From: an uncultured Porphyromonadaceae bacterium
GTDB lineage: Bacteria > Bacteroidota > Bacteroidia > Bacteroidales > Muribaculaceae
Direction of reading: 5' to 3'
Assembly (NCBI GenBank): GCA_937989585.1
Contig: CALKRW010000014.1
Coordinates: 1 to 16,113 of the forward strand
DNA length: 16,113 nt
Positions within the stretch are counted from its first letter, which is position 1. Each line of letters starts with the position of its first letter. Under the pieces are notes generated by a model. It was not told where the DNA came from and made no database searches. It was given only the letters and a program-made list of their open reading frames with translations. This document shows, piece by piece, positions 1 to 6,993 of this stretch. Both the position numbers and the translations under genes were made by a program.

Positions 1-1
1 T

Positions 2-52
2 TTCAAGCTGCCGATTCGTCTTTTTTAGGCCATTCCTTATCCCGAACTCACG
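2..52 (-). pseudogene. Out-of-frame continuation of the Clp unfoldase (start of second ATPase domain)
   Basis: On the minus strand, starting at base 52 and shifted one base from the main Clp frame, the translation REFGIRNGLKKTNRQLE runs open to the window edge. GLKKTNR matches the place of the GLxDPNRPIG stretch that follows the GQDxAVxxVxxxI motif in ClpB and ClpA. The two frames meet in a window of a few bases, because the second frame has a stop at 53-55 and the first stops at 48-50. Removing one base there joins them. The join leaves two more residues before GL than E. coli ClpB has. The remainder of the domain lies outside the window. Confidence 0.6.
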
Positions 53-1805
53 TTATTACATTGCAAACTGATTGAACTGCATGGTCTTGACCCTTTACGA
101 TGTCTGTTAGAAAATCTTGCATACTTGTCAAGCGCGTCAATTCATCATCGTTCATTGATTGAATGGGTATGCCAGTAGAGCGAGTAATGGTTTCCTTGAT
201 GTCATTAGAATCTAATGCAAGTTTTAATAGCGGAGAATCACTCTCTGACATTTCTTGCATCAGTGCATTGATTTCAGCTTCTACGTGCTCGATTTCTCGA
301 TTATATCGAGCAGCCTCATCATATCGGCCGATTGACTCTGCTTGCTCGCAATTTTCATGTAATTGATTAATGTTATTATGAAATTCTTGAAGTTTATCGA
401 ATTGACGGCGTTCATTAACCCATTTTGCATTAAGGATATTTTCGCGTTCCTTAAGCTGCGAAATCTCTTGCTCCAATTCACTTATACGAGTAGGATAATA
501 TGCATCTTGTAGTAACGATTCTCGTTCTATTTCTTTCTGACGAACCGTGCGAGAGAGCGAATCAAGTTCTTCAGGCACTGAAGATCTATCAATTCGCATT
601 CTCGAAGCCGTTTCGTCCAGTACGTCAATAGCCTTGTCGGGTAGAAATCTATCAGTCACATATTTTGCAGATAGATTAACGGACGCAACTATGGCTTCGT
701 CAAGAATTTTAATCTTATGGTGAGCCTCAAATCTCGATTTGATACCACGAAGAATCGAGATAGAACTTTCTACTGTAGGTTCATCGATTACAATTCGTTG
801 GAAGCGACGCGCAAACGCTTGATCGTTGTCTACAAATTTATTATACTCGTCAAAAGTGGTCGCTCCAATCACTTTTATTCCGTTTCTCGCAAGTTCCGGT
901 TTCAGGATATTTGCGGCATCCATTGCACCGCCGCCACTTCCGGCCCCCAATAAGAGGTGTATTTCGTCGATGAACAATATAACTTGCGGAGCATGTTTTA
1001 GTTCATTAACGATTGATTTAAGGCGAGACTCGAATTCACCTTGCATTGAGGCTCCGGCAACAAGAGTAGCAACATCAAGACTATATAGCTGAAGATGTTT
1101 CATATCCTCAGGCACATCGCCCCGATTAAGTCTAAAAGCAAGACCCTCAATTATTGCCGTTTTACCTGTGCCAGGCTCTCCAATTAAAAGAGGATTGTTC
1201 TTTGTCTTACGAGAAACGATCTGAAGTATTCGTCTAATCTCGTCATCTCTGCCGATAGTGGGTTCAATTTCTCCATCTCCGGCAAGTTTACGTAGATTGA
1301 CTGCATACTTTTCCAGATTAGTTAATGTAGTTTGTTGTTCATCATCGGTTGAAGATAAGCGGTTGCCTGCTGAATATGTTTCTATCGCTTCCGATAATCT
1401 GTGATTGTTAATGTGAAACTCAATAAAAAGAGCGGAAACCTCATTGTGGGTTGAAGTCATCTCCAAGAGAATGGCTTCGGGAGGCACAAGCCCCCGATGA
1501 TTTTCATTATAAGAGGTGATGGAATTAACGATAACTTGATTACAGTGCTCCGAGAACTGCGGATTATCATTGTGAAATCGATTCGCATTTTGAATATACC
1601 CACCGAGCCGAGTGCAGAACTGCTGATAGTCCACGTTCAACTTGTCTAAGACAAAGCGCAACATTTCTTTTGATTGTTGAACCATTGCAATCAAAATCAA
1701 TGTAGTTGAGATTTCGTCGAAATGCGACTCACGGCCCAATGAGTTGGCTCGTTGTAATAATGACTTGGAACTCTCGCTGAGTTTTGTGTAATCAATCGGT
1801 AGCAT
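48..1805 (-). CDS. Clp/Hsp100-type AAA+ unfoldase, interrupted at the start of the second ATPase domain
   Basis: The protein resembles the N-terminal two thirds of ClpA/ClpB-type unfoldases. Residues 1-140 look like a divergent Clp N domain. The first ATPase domain has Walker A GEPGTGKT (209-216), Walker B ILFIDE (276-281), sensor 1 IGATT (313-317) and the arginine pair ARRF (332-335). Residues 410-530 form a coiled-coil middle domain like that of ClpB. STGIPI (543-548) and the VKGQD motif (570-574) mark the entry to the second ATPase domain, where the frame stops after residue 585. Family members are usually 750-870 residues long. Another frame carries the expected continuation to the window edge (see 2-52), so this is probably a frameshifted gene rather than a natural one-domain protein. 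The pore loop reads GASMQGEF where ClpB usually has an aromatic residue. It is the last visible gene of the operon, 3 bases after the E1-like gene, and may unfold conjugated proteins (inference). Confidence 0.85.
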   Translation of the reverse strand: MLPIDYTKLSESSKSLLQRANSLGRESHFDEISTTLILIAMVQQSKEMLRFVLDKLNVDYQQFCTRLGGYIQNANRFHNDNPQFSEHCNQVIVNSITSYNENHRGLVPPEAILLEMTSTHNEVSALFIEFHINNHRLSEAIETYSAGNRLSSTDDEQQTTLTNLEKYAVNLRKLAGDGEIEPTIGRDDEIRRILQIVSRKTKNNPLLIGEPGTGKTAIIEGLAFRLNRGDVPEDMKHLQLYSLDVATLVAGASMQGEFESRLKSIVNELKHAPQVILFIDEIHLLLGAGSGGGAMDAANILKPELARNGIKVIGATTFDEYNKFVDNDQAFARRFQRIVIDEPTVESSISILRGIKSRFEAHHKIKILDEAIVASVNLSAKYVTDRFLPDKAIDVLDETASRMRIDRSSVPEELDSLSRTVRQKEIERESLLQDAYYPTRISELEQEISQLKERENILNAKWVNERRQFDKLQEFHNNINQLHENCEQAESIGRYDEAARYNREIEHVEAEINALMQEMSESDSPLLKLALDSNDIKETITRSTGIPIQSMNDDELTRLTSMQDFLTDIVKGQDHAVQSVCNVIT

Positions 1806-1808
1806 CGC

Positions 1809-3047
1809 TTAATTTTCAGTATCTAAGACTATACCCTCATAGTTTTTGCCAAGGAGGTCTGTATTGAGTTCTTCGCCTAAATCCAAAAGCGCATTAGCTG
1901 AACAAGAAGGGCAATTAGCATCCTTTGCTATGCGCGCTCCATACCATTTAAGAATGGATGGCTGATTTTTTGCATTGTTGAATGGCGCCCAGGCTGCATG
2001 ACGTCTTTCACGCCGATTAGCCCACATATAATAATCATATGTCAACTCTGATTCCAGTGATTCGATACCTGAATTTTTACCGCGAGATAACTCTATTAAA
2101 GCTAATTTCACGATAAGATTGCAAATTGGTTCAATATCAGAAGATAGCCCGACTTGAATCATTGCATTTGCGTCTTCCTCCGAAACATAAGCAGGTAGCT
2201 GTGAACGATTCGTTATTTCCTCCGTCGCCATAGCATGAGTTCGTGAACCAACGAGACAATTATAACAAGGTCCTCCAGGACGGTGCCGAAACACATCCCC
2301 GCCTTCAGCTCGCGTAACAGCTCGGCCAAATAAGGCAATCTTATTATATTTCAGTAAGCATTGGGTCAGATAGAATCGGCTTGCATTATTGTCTGTAGCG
2401 CAGATAATCAAGTCGGCCTTCGAGACTTGCTTATCCATCAGATCCTTATGTTCAGTGATATTGATTGGGAACAAATCGACTTTGGCTAATTTGTTTTTGC
2501 CAATTACAGCGTCCTTTATGGCGTTAGTCTTTAATCGACCTAAATCCTTAATGGTGCAGGTATGCCGGGCGAGATTGTGTAATTCAACCTTATCAAAGTC
2601 GAATAGCGCAAATTCACCTACACCTGCTTTAGCAAGCTCAATAGCGATTTGCGATCCGAAACTGCCTAAGCCAATTATCATAACCCTCTTGTTGGACAAA
2701 ATGTCAACTTCAAGAATACCCTTGGAGCGTGAGTACATTTCCTCTCTCGATGGGATGAAATTTACCTCACATTCTTCTAATTGTAAATCGCTCTTGACAA
2801 AGTATGCCTTTGCTCCATTGTTGGAAAGGATAACCACATGGTATTGTTCCGACGTTTTGATATCCGAGGGTAATGACGATTTATGCCAATGGGCAGTTGC
2901 CATATGTCCAAAGGCATGTGGTTGCAAGGCAGTATGGATATGAACGACATCCTCGCCCTCCCATTCATAAGATTGCCCTTCGATATGACAATCTTTAGAA
3001 TTTAGAAACGTAAGGACCTCGTCCTTGTCAATATAGATACATTTCAT
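1809..3047 (-). CDS. ThiF/E1-like ubiquitin-activating enzyme family protein
   Basis: This 412-residue protein has an E1/ThiF/MoeB adenylation domain. The nucleotide-binding loop is GLGSFG (126-131). It is followed by FDFDKVELHNLAR (149-161), the classic acidic and NLxR elements, by a lysine-containing segment around K173, and by CATDN (216-220). Two cysteine pairs, CYNC (261-264) and CPSC (379-382), should bind zinc as in many ThiF and MoeB proteins. Such enzymes adenylate the C-terminal carboxylate of a small modifier and often pass it to a cysteine; C216 and C309 are candidates, but the catalytic one cannot be assigned by eye. Residues 1-115 form an extra histidine-rich N-terminal domain that I do not recognise. 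The start codon overlaps the stop of the 56-residue gene upstream (ATGA), which implies translational coupling. Its partners are the E2-like, JAB and Clp genes in the same operon. Confidence 0.9.
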   Translation of the reverse strand: MKCIYIDKDEVLTFLNSKDCHIEGQSYEWEGEDVVHIHTALQPHAFGHMATAHWHKSSLPSDIKTSEQYHVVILSNNGAKAYFVKSDLQLEECEVNFIPSREEMYSRSKGILEVDILSNKRVMIIGLGSFGSQIAIELAKAGVGEFALFDFDKVELHNLARHTCTIKDLGRLKTNAIKDAVIGKNKLAKVDLFPINITEHKDLMDKQVSKADLIICATDNNASRFYLTQCLLKYNKIALFGRAVTRAEGGDVFRHRPGGPCYNCLVGSRTHAMATEEITNRSQLPAYVSEEDANAMIQVGLSSDIEPICNLIVKLALIELSRGKNSGIESLESELTYDYYMWANRRERRHAAWAPFNNAKNQPSILKWYGARIAKDANCPSCSANALLDLGEELNTDLLGKNYEGIVLDTEN

Positions 3048-3214
3048 GCAAAGCCGTCCTCTGTCATTTTTGTTACGGTATCGCCCTCGTTAGAGGTTCC
3101 TCTTTCGACTTGTTCAAAGTCGCCGGTTTCAGGATTGAAAACGAGATCTTTAAGTGAGCTTGTCGACTGAGTCGATACGCCACGTCCGTTGGGATTTATT
3201 ACAGGTTCATTCAT
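3044..3214 (-). CDS. 56-residue small protein of unknown function in the ubiquitin-like operon (candidate modifier)
   Basis: This short gene lies between the E2-like and E1-like genes, 12 bases after the first and overlapping the second by 4 bases. It begins MNEPVINPNGRG and ends TKMTEDGFA. It is polar, rich in Ser, Thr, Asn, Gly and Glu, and has one more hydrophobic patch, KDLVFNPETGDFEQVE. It looks mostly disordered. It is too short for a beta-grasp ubiquitin fold, and it lacks the usual terminal GG and the GGE/GGQ end of Pup. Its place next to the E1 gene is where modifiers often sit, so it may be the conjugated tag, perhaps Pup-like in being disordered, or an accessory subunit. The reading frame and ATGA coupling support a real gene; the role is inference only. 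Confidence 0.7.
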   Translation of the reverse strand: MNEPVINPNGRGVSTQSTSSLKDLVFNPETGDFEQVERGTSNEGDTVTKMTEDGFA

Positions 3215-3226
3215 GATGATATTTTG

Positions 3227-3673
3227 TTAACGGGTTGGATTACCACCCTGACGGTTAATTTCGTTGATGAGAGTATCTATTGATTGGCCTGTACGATGAT
3301 ATATATCATAAAATTCAAGCCAAAGACGGCACTTGATGAATACTTTATAAAGTGATACTCGAGGGCTCCAATCAGCTTCTGGATAGTGGCAAAGTTTAGT
3401 ATGTCCATCTGAAGTCCCCAGGCAATGCATTTCGTGACTGATGTCTAAATATCGCCCGTCGCGGTATGTGAGAGGTTTGGTTGTGCACACATCAGGAACA
3501 GATGTCGGAAAATCATTAAGCATAATCTTCAATGTGTACAAATTCTTTGCATTGGTGCGGGCACCAATCAGAAGATGGGCGTTCGGTGTGCCGATTTCTC
3601 GGAACATATACATATTCGATGGCAGTTTTTTCTCCAAGACTGCCTTCTCCAATTCAAAACGTGCTTGGTCCAT
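3227..3673 (-). CDS. E2-like (ubiquitin-conjugating enzyme fold) protein
   Basis: The 148-residue product follows the E2 pattern. A strand and turn YTLKIMLNDFPTSVPDV (46-62) corresponds to the FPxxYPxxPP region. Then come HEMHC (80-84), GHTKLC (90-95) and ADWSP (100-104), followed by a helix VSLYKVFIKCRLWLEFYDIY. In eukaryotic E2 enzymes the catalytic cysteine lies 7-8 residues before a WSP motif, which makes Cys95 the candidate here; Cys84 is a second possibility. An active E2 would receive a modifier from the E1 as a thioester and pass it to a target. The start ATG shares one base with the stop of the JAB gene (TAATG). The 56-residue gene follows after 12 bases. The family assignment rests on the motif pattern and the neighbours, not on a search. 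Confidence 0.8.
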   Translation of the reverse strand: MDQARFELEKAVLEKKLPSNMYMFREIGTPNAHLLIGARTNAKNLYTLKIMLNDFPTSVPDVCTTKPLTYRDGRYLDISHEMHCLGTSDGHTKLCHYPEADWSPRVSLYKVFIKCRLWLEFYDIYHRTGQSIDTLINEINRQGGNPTR

Positions 3674-4716
3674 TATTGATGTTTTCTTAAATGTAGGTTA
3701 TAATTTTGTGTAAACGTTTCTTGTAAGGTCTGGGCTAATGTCCAGTCTTCATCGAAAAAATAATGGTCACATGAGTTTTCTACAAGCCCCATCCGTTCAA
3801 TCTCAAATGGAGAATTGGGGAAATCAACAGGAAAAGTTATTATCTCAGCGAAAGTACGTGTAACTATTTTGAGTGAGACAATACCTTCTGATAAAATTTG
3901 TGGAGTTATTTCCTTTATCCACTGATGCCCTTTTAGCGTATCAATGACTTGCTTAAAAGCCTGTCGGTTTTCTATATCAGAAAACCATCCGGATTGACTT
4001 GACACCGGTTGCTTTTGAGGCATGATATATTCTTCTGCAAAGGTATATTTTGAAGAAGATGGGTTACTGAGCATTCTTGCAAGGTCGTTGTCAATAACCT
4101 CTCGGAGTCGATTTCTTGTATTGATTATTTCCCATTGTGATGGCACGAAATGGGCATCACGGGCAAAATTGAAAGGCTTGATAACGATGCCTCTATCGTT
4201 AAAACTGCCGATACACAGCAGTAATCGGTGCAAATTTAACTGAGCAATGCCGTTCTGCATAGTTTGAGCATCGTGTCCACTTGGATGTGGGAGTCCTAGG
4301 TGATGATGAGAGTGCCACTCTCCAATATGTTGGAGTCCATATTCTTTGAGTTTAGTTCCAATGCTCTTAAGATACTCCAGATCTTGATTGAAAAACGCAT
4401 GCTGATGATTCGCTCGTGGGCCCGGACCAATTGCATAAATGACACGTGGTGCGCCGGATGCAGTCCAAGCACCGTATAGTTGACCACCGGTTTCAATATT
4501 AGGATAATCCTGAATGCTTTTGGCAATATAATCTAATTCACTGGCGTATATTAAGGCTTTTGATGATGGAGCAAATGCAGGGACAGATGTTACAATGGTA
4601 TTCGTTGAACTATTATTAGCAGCCTCGATGCCGTGTTCGCTGTGTTTCCTGAATTTATTCCAAAAAGTCACTCCATGATTATGGAGGTCCTTTTGTTTAT
4701 TTCTTTTCTTGCCCAT
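3673..4716 (-). CDS. JAB/JAMM (MPN) metalloprotease with a C-terminal E2-like domain
   Basis: Numbering here is from the longest frame, which starts at 4893; the chosen start is Met60 (4716). The JAMM signature is clear: IETGG (133-137) supplies the glutamate, and GEWHSHHHLGLPHPSGHD (191-208) contains H194, H196 and the SxxD at 205-208 that bind the catalytic zinc. Such enzymes remove or trim ubiquitin-like modifiers. Residues 300-406 look like a second, E2/RWD-type domain: SLKIVTRTFAEIITFPVDFPNSPFE in outline (340-364), then Cys375 and Trp384 spaced almost as in active E2s. I chose Met60 because the 59 upstream residues are arginine-rich, resemble nothing expected of a JAB protein and are not clearly coding; a start at 4893 cannot be excluded. 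This is the first gene of the operon. Confidence 0.85.
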   Translation of the reverse strand: MGKKRNKQKDLHNHGVTFWNKFRKHSEHGIEAANNSSTNTIVTSVPAFAPSSKALIYASELDYIAKSIQDYPNIETGGQLYGAWTASGAPRVIYAIGPGPRANHQHAFFNQDLEYLKSIGTKLKEYGLQHIGEWHSHHHLGLPHPSGHDAQTMQNGIAQLNLHRLLLCIGSFNDRGIVIKPFNFARDAHFVPSQWEIINTRNRLREVIDNDLARMLSNPSSSKYTFAEEYIMPQKQPVSSQSGWFSDIENRQAFKQVIDTLKGHQWIKEITPQILSEGIVSLKIVTRTFAEIITFPVDFPNSPFEIERMGLVENSCDHYFFDEDWTLAQTLQETFTQNYNLHLRKHQ

Positions 4717-4916
4717 TGCAAGAATGGTATTGATTAGCCTCCGAATCCCAATAAGACTTGGTTCAACAAAAAAGCGCAGGATCCGTACTGTTACTCGTCC
4801 TGCTGTTTCAAGGCATCTGGCATAGCCGTCACTTCGTAGAACGAGTAACGCAGAGCCTACGCCGTATGATATATGATACGCCAAAGAGGACATACCAACA
4901 AGATATAATCCACTAA

Positions 4917-4934
4917 GGGTATGTAATCATACCC
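4917..4934. promoter_or_regulatory. Perfect palindrome GGGTATG-TAAT-CATACCC
   Basis: Two perfect 7-base arms separated by 4 bases lie in the leader of the JAB operon, just downstream of the possible 25-residue leader peptide. No run of T follows on either strand, so it looks more like an operator or RNA stem than a terminator. No cognate regulator is visible next to it. Confidence 0.4.
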
Positions 4935-4947
4935 GAGACATCTACCG

Positions 4948-5025
4948 TTACTCAATCCTTGACGAAGTTTTGAAACTGCCAGATTTCTGAAACAGCCAAG
5001 AATCAAGCGCAGTAAACGCTTTCAT
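4948..5025 (-). CDS. Possible 25-residue leader peptide upstream of the ubiquitin-like operon
   Basis: A short frame starts with ATG at 5025 and encodes MKAFTALDSWLFQ followed by KSGSFKTSSRIE. It begins about 55 bases after a promoter-like box and just after a stem-loop. Its place in the leader of a long operon makes it a candidate upstream peptide. It could also be the conserved 5' end of a lost gene, or chance. No ribosome-binding site is obvious. Confidence 0.35.
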   Translation of the reverse strand: MKAFTALDSWLFQKSGSFKTSSRIE

Positions 5026-5030
5026 TATGT

Positions 5031-5081
5031 AATGACCTCCCTCGCTCCGGCTCCTTGAGAGTCTCACGGCGTAAGGTCATT
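5031..5081 (-). other. Stem-loop at the 5' end of the operon leader
   Basis: AATGACCT (5031-5038) and AGGTCATT (5074-5081) are perfect inverted 8-base arms. The interval contains further short self-complementary pieces such as GGCTCC/GGAGCC. The structure would form at the very start of a transcript from the promoter at 5083-5090 and might stabilise or regulate the mRNA. Confidence 0.4.
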
Positions 5082-5082
5082 G

Positions 5083-5119
5083 CAAAGATAATTAATTTTT
5101 GTTAGAATTACACCGTCAA
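5083..5119 (-). promoter_or_regulatory. Bacteroidetes-type promoter for the ubiquitin-like operon
   Basis: TATCTTTG on the minus strand (5083-5090) matches the TAnnTTTG -7 element of Bacteroidetes. A TTGACGG element (5113-5119) lies 22 bases upstream as a loose -33 element. Transcription would run left through the leader into the JAB gene. Confidence 0.5.
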
Positions 5120-5145
5120 CTGCAAATAAAATTAACGCCTTCCAT

Positions 5146-5367
5146 TCATACTGCCATACTGCATTTAGACCGCGAGGGTTTCAGCATCTTGTGGGCTCGC
5201 ATCATGCAACGGTAGGCGAAGCGGCGGTCGTCTTCCTTGCTGTTCCAGGGGAGCGATGTGTCACAGCCTCCGCCTCGGCATGACCGGGCGAATTGGGCTG
5301 CGCCATCAAGATAGCCGAGGGACTGGTACATAGCACTTTCCAATATCTCGTGGAACTGTCGGGCGAC
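5146..5367 (-). pseudogene. C-terminal gene fragment, possibly from a mobilization (relaxase-like) protein
   Basis: The minus-strand frame is open from 5367 to a stop at 5146 and encodes about 73 residues. It includes a stretch with QFARSCRGGGCDTSLPW, then SKEDDRR and YRCMMRAHKMLKP. The composition and the GGG...LPW...EDDR...RC pattern look like real protein, and loosely recall the tails of Bacteroidetes mobilization proteins as I remember them. There is no good start: ATG occurs only inside the conserved-looking part, so this may be a truncated remnant. If the guess is right, it points to past mobile-element activity beside the ubiquitin-like operon. The assignment is weak. Confidence 0.35.
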
Positions 5368-5433
5368 TCACGGTAAAGTGATATAAAAAGCATGTCCCAA
5401 ACAACCTCGCCGCTCGCGAAGAAACCCGAACAA

Positions 5434-5456
5434 CCCCGGAATGAACAATTCCAGGG
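5434..5456 (+). terminator. Inverted repeat with T-rich flank, possible terminator or leader hairpin
   Basis: CCCCGGAAT (5434-5442) and ATTCCAGGG (5448-5456) pair with one mismatch around a 5-base loop, followed on the plus strand by TTTCTGCATTTGATTTT. It lies about 100 bases before the adenylation gene, so it could be a terminator for plus-strand transcription or an attenuator in that leader. No upstream plus-strand gene is visible to be terminated. Confidence 0.4.
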
Positions 5457-5553
5457 TTTCTGCATTTGATTTTATAGGCGACCCGCGATAAGCGGCGGCC
5501 CTGTCGCATAAACCCGACGATTTATTCAGGGAAAAGACTAAGAAAAATACACA

Positions 5554-6993
5554 ATGGACTCAAAAACTATATACAGCAGATTCTCCCGTCTGGCGGCCGT
5601 GCAGCCTGACGCCAACGCCGTGGTCGAGGACGGACGCTCGATATCGTACCGCGACCTCGATGTTATGGCAAACGCCATCATGTCGAAGTTCTATGCCAAG
5701 CGATACCCTGCCGTCGGGATCGTGATGAGCCACGGCATCGAGATGATTGCGGCCATGCTCGCCGTCCTGAAGAGCGGCGCGGCCTATGTTCCCGCCGAGC
5801 CCTCTCTGCCCCGCGAGCGCATCGACTACATGATGCGGACTGCCGGCGTTGATTTCGTGATTACCGACGACTACTGCCGCGACCTCCCTGTCGCCGAACC
5901 GCTGCCCGACAGGTCGGTCCCCGACGGCGTGGCCTATATCCTCTACACCTCCGGCACCTCGGGACGCCCGAAAGGCGTCGTGGTCGAGAACCACAGCGTG
6001 GTGAACTATGCCAAGGCGTTCGAGCATGAATTCCATGTCGCCCCGGGCGACGTGATGCTACAGTATTCCATCTGCTCGTTCGACATTTTCGTCGAGGAGG
6101 TGTTCACGACCCTGCTCAACGGCGCGACCCTCGCCATACCGTCGAAAAAGGTGAAGGACGGCAGCCTCGCCGACCTCATGGCCTTCTGCGAGCGGCATGG
6201 CGTCACCGAAATCAGCGGCTTCCCCTACCTGCTCGCCGACATGAACCGCTATCAGTGCTATCCGTCGAAACTGCGTCTGCTCATCAGCGGCGGCGACGTG
6301 ATACGCGCCGCATACATCACCTGGCTGAAAGACCGCGACTTCGTCATCTACAACACCTACGGACCGAGCGAGACCACGGTCTGCGCCACCTACTTCCGCG
6401 TCGACAATGCCCTGCCCCTCGATGACGGCACCTATCCCGTAGGCACTCCCGTCAAGGGTGTCGGCGTAAAAATCCTAGACAACGACCTGCGCGAGGTGCC
6501 CGCGGGCACAACCGGCGAGATATGCATCTTCGGCGAGGGCGTCGCGCGCGGCTATCTGGGCAATCCGCCCGAGCAGGTGAATTTCGTCACCCTCCCCGAC
6601 GGTACGAGGATGTACCGCAGCGGCGACCTCGGCTACCTTCTGCCCGACGGCAACATCGCGTTCCTGCGCCGCAAGGACCGCCAGGTGATGATACTCGGCC
6701 GGCGTGTCGAGCCTGAGGAGGTTGAGAACGTGCTCAACGAGTCGCCCTGCGTCGAGCGCGGAGTCGTGCGAGCCTTCACCGACGAGCAGGGCCTCGCCTA
6801 CCTGACGGCCTATTTCGTGCCCTCGCACAAGAACTGCCAGTTGAGCCGCATCAGGCGCTTTCTCCGCTCGCGGCTCGCCGACTTCATGGTGCCCGAGTTC
6901 TTCGTGAAAATGGATGAGATACCGCTGACCCGACGCGGCAAGGTCAACGACCGCATGCTTCCCGTCGTAATGAAGGAAGGGACCCCGCAATGA
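5554..6993 (+). CDS. Stand-alone NRPS-type amino acid adenylation enzyme (AMP-binding)
   Basis: The 479-residue product is a complete adenylation domain of the ANL superfamily. Core motifs are in order: A3 YTSGTSGRPKG (131-141), A4 FDIFVEE (176-182), A5 NTYGPSETT (267-275), A7 YRSGDL (354-359), A8 RQVMILGRRVEPEEVE (376-391) and A10 LTRRGKVND (458-466) with catalytic Lys463. Asp177 in A4 sits where NRPS enzymes bind the amino group, so an amino acid substrate is likely. The specificity cannot be read by eye. The protein ends after A10, with no carrier or condensation domain, as in DltA-like free-standing enzymes. The gene is GC-rich and its stop overlaps the start of the GNAT gene (ATGA), so the two are translated together. 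Confidence 0.9.
   Translation: MDSKTIYSRFSRLAAVQPDANAVVEDGRSISYRDLDVMANAIMSKFYAKRYPAVGIVMSHGIEMIAAMLAVLKSGAAYVPAEPSLPRERIDYMMRTAGVDFVITDDYCRDLPVAEPLPDRSVPDGVAYILYTSGTSGRPKGVVVENHSVVNYAKAFEHEFHVAPGDVMLQYSICSFDIFVEEVFTTLLNGATLAIPSKKVKDGSLADLMAFCERHGVTEISGFPYLLADMNRYQCYPSKLRLLISGGDVIRAAYITWLKDRDFVIYNTYGPSETTVCATYFRVDNALPLDDGTYPVGTPVKGVGVKILDNDLREVPAGTTGEICIFGEGVARGYLGNPPEQVNFVTLPDGTRMYRSGDLGYLLPDGNIAFLRRKDRQVMILGRRVEPEEVENVLNESPCVERGVVRAFTDEQGLAYLTAYFVPSHKNCQLSRIRRFLRSRLADFMVPEFFVKMDEIPLTRRGKVNDRMLPVVMKEGTPQ

Noticed and set aside
2389..2943. A 184-codon plus-strand frame antisense to the E1-like gene
   Set aside because: The minus strand encodes clear E1 motifs over the same bases, and the antisense translation shows no domain pattern.
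4717..4893. A ubiquitin-like domain in the N-terminal extension of the JAB protein
   Set aside because: The 59 residues are arginine-rich, show no beta-grasp pattern and no GG, and the extension may not be translated.
5202..5509. Overlapping minus-strand frames beside the possible mobilization fragment
   Set aside because: They are in other frames of the same DNA, and only the frame at 5146-5367 has protein-like composition.
5560..6036. Long minus-strand frames opposite the adenylation gene (also near 6475-6990)
   Set aside because: They are a side effect of the high GC content of the real gene; the translations are histidine- and arginine-rich without motifs.
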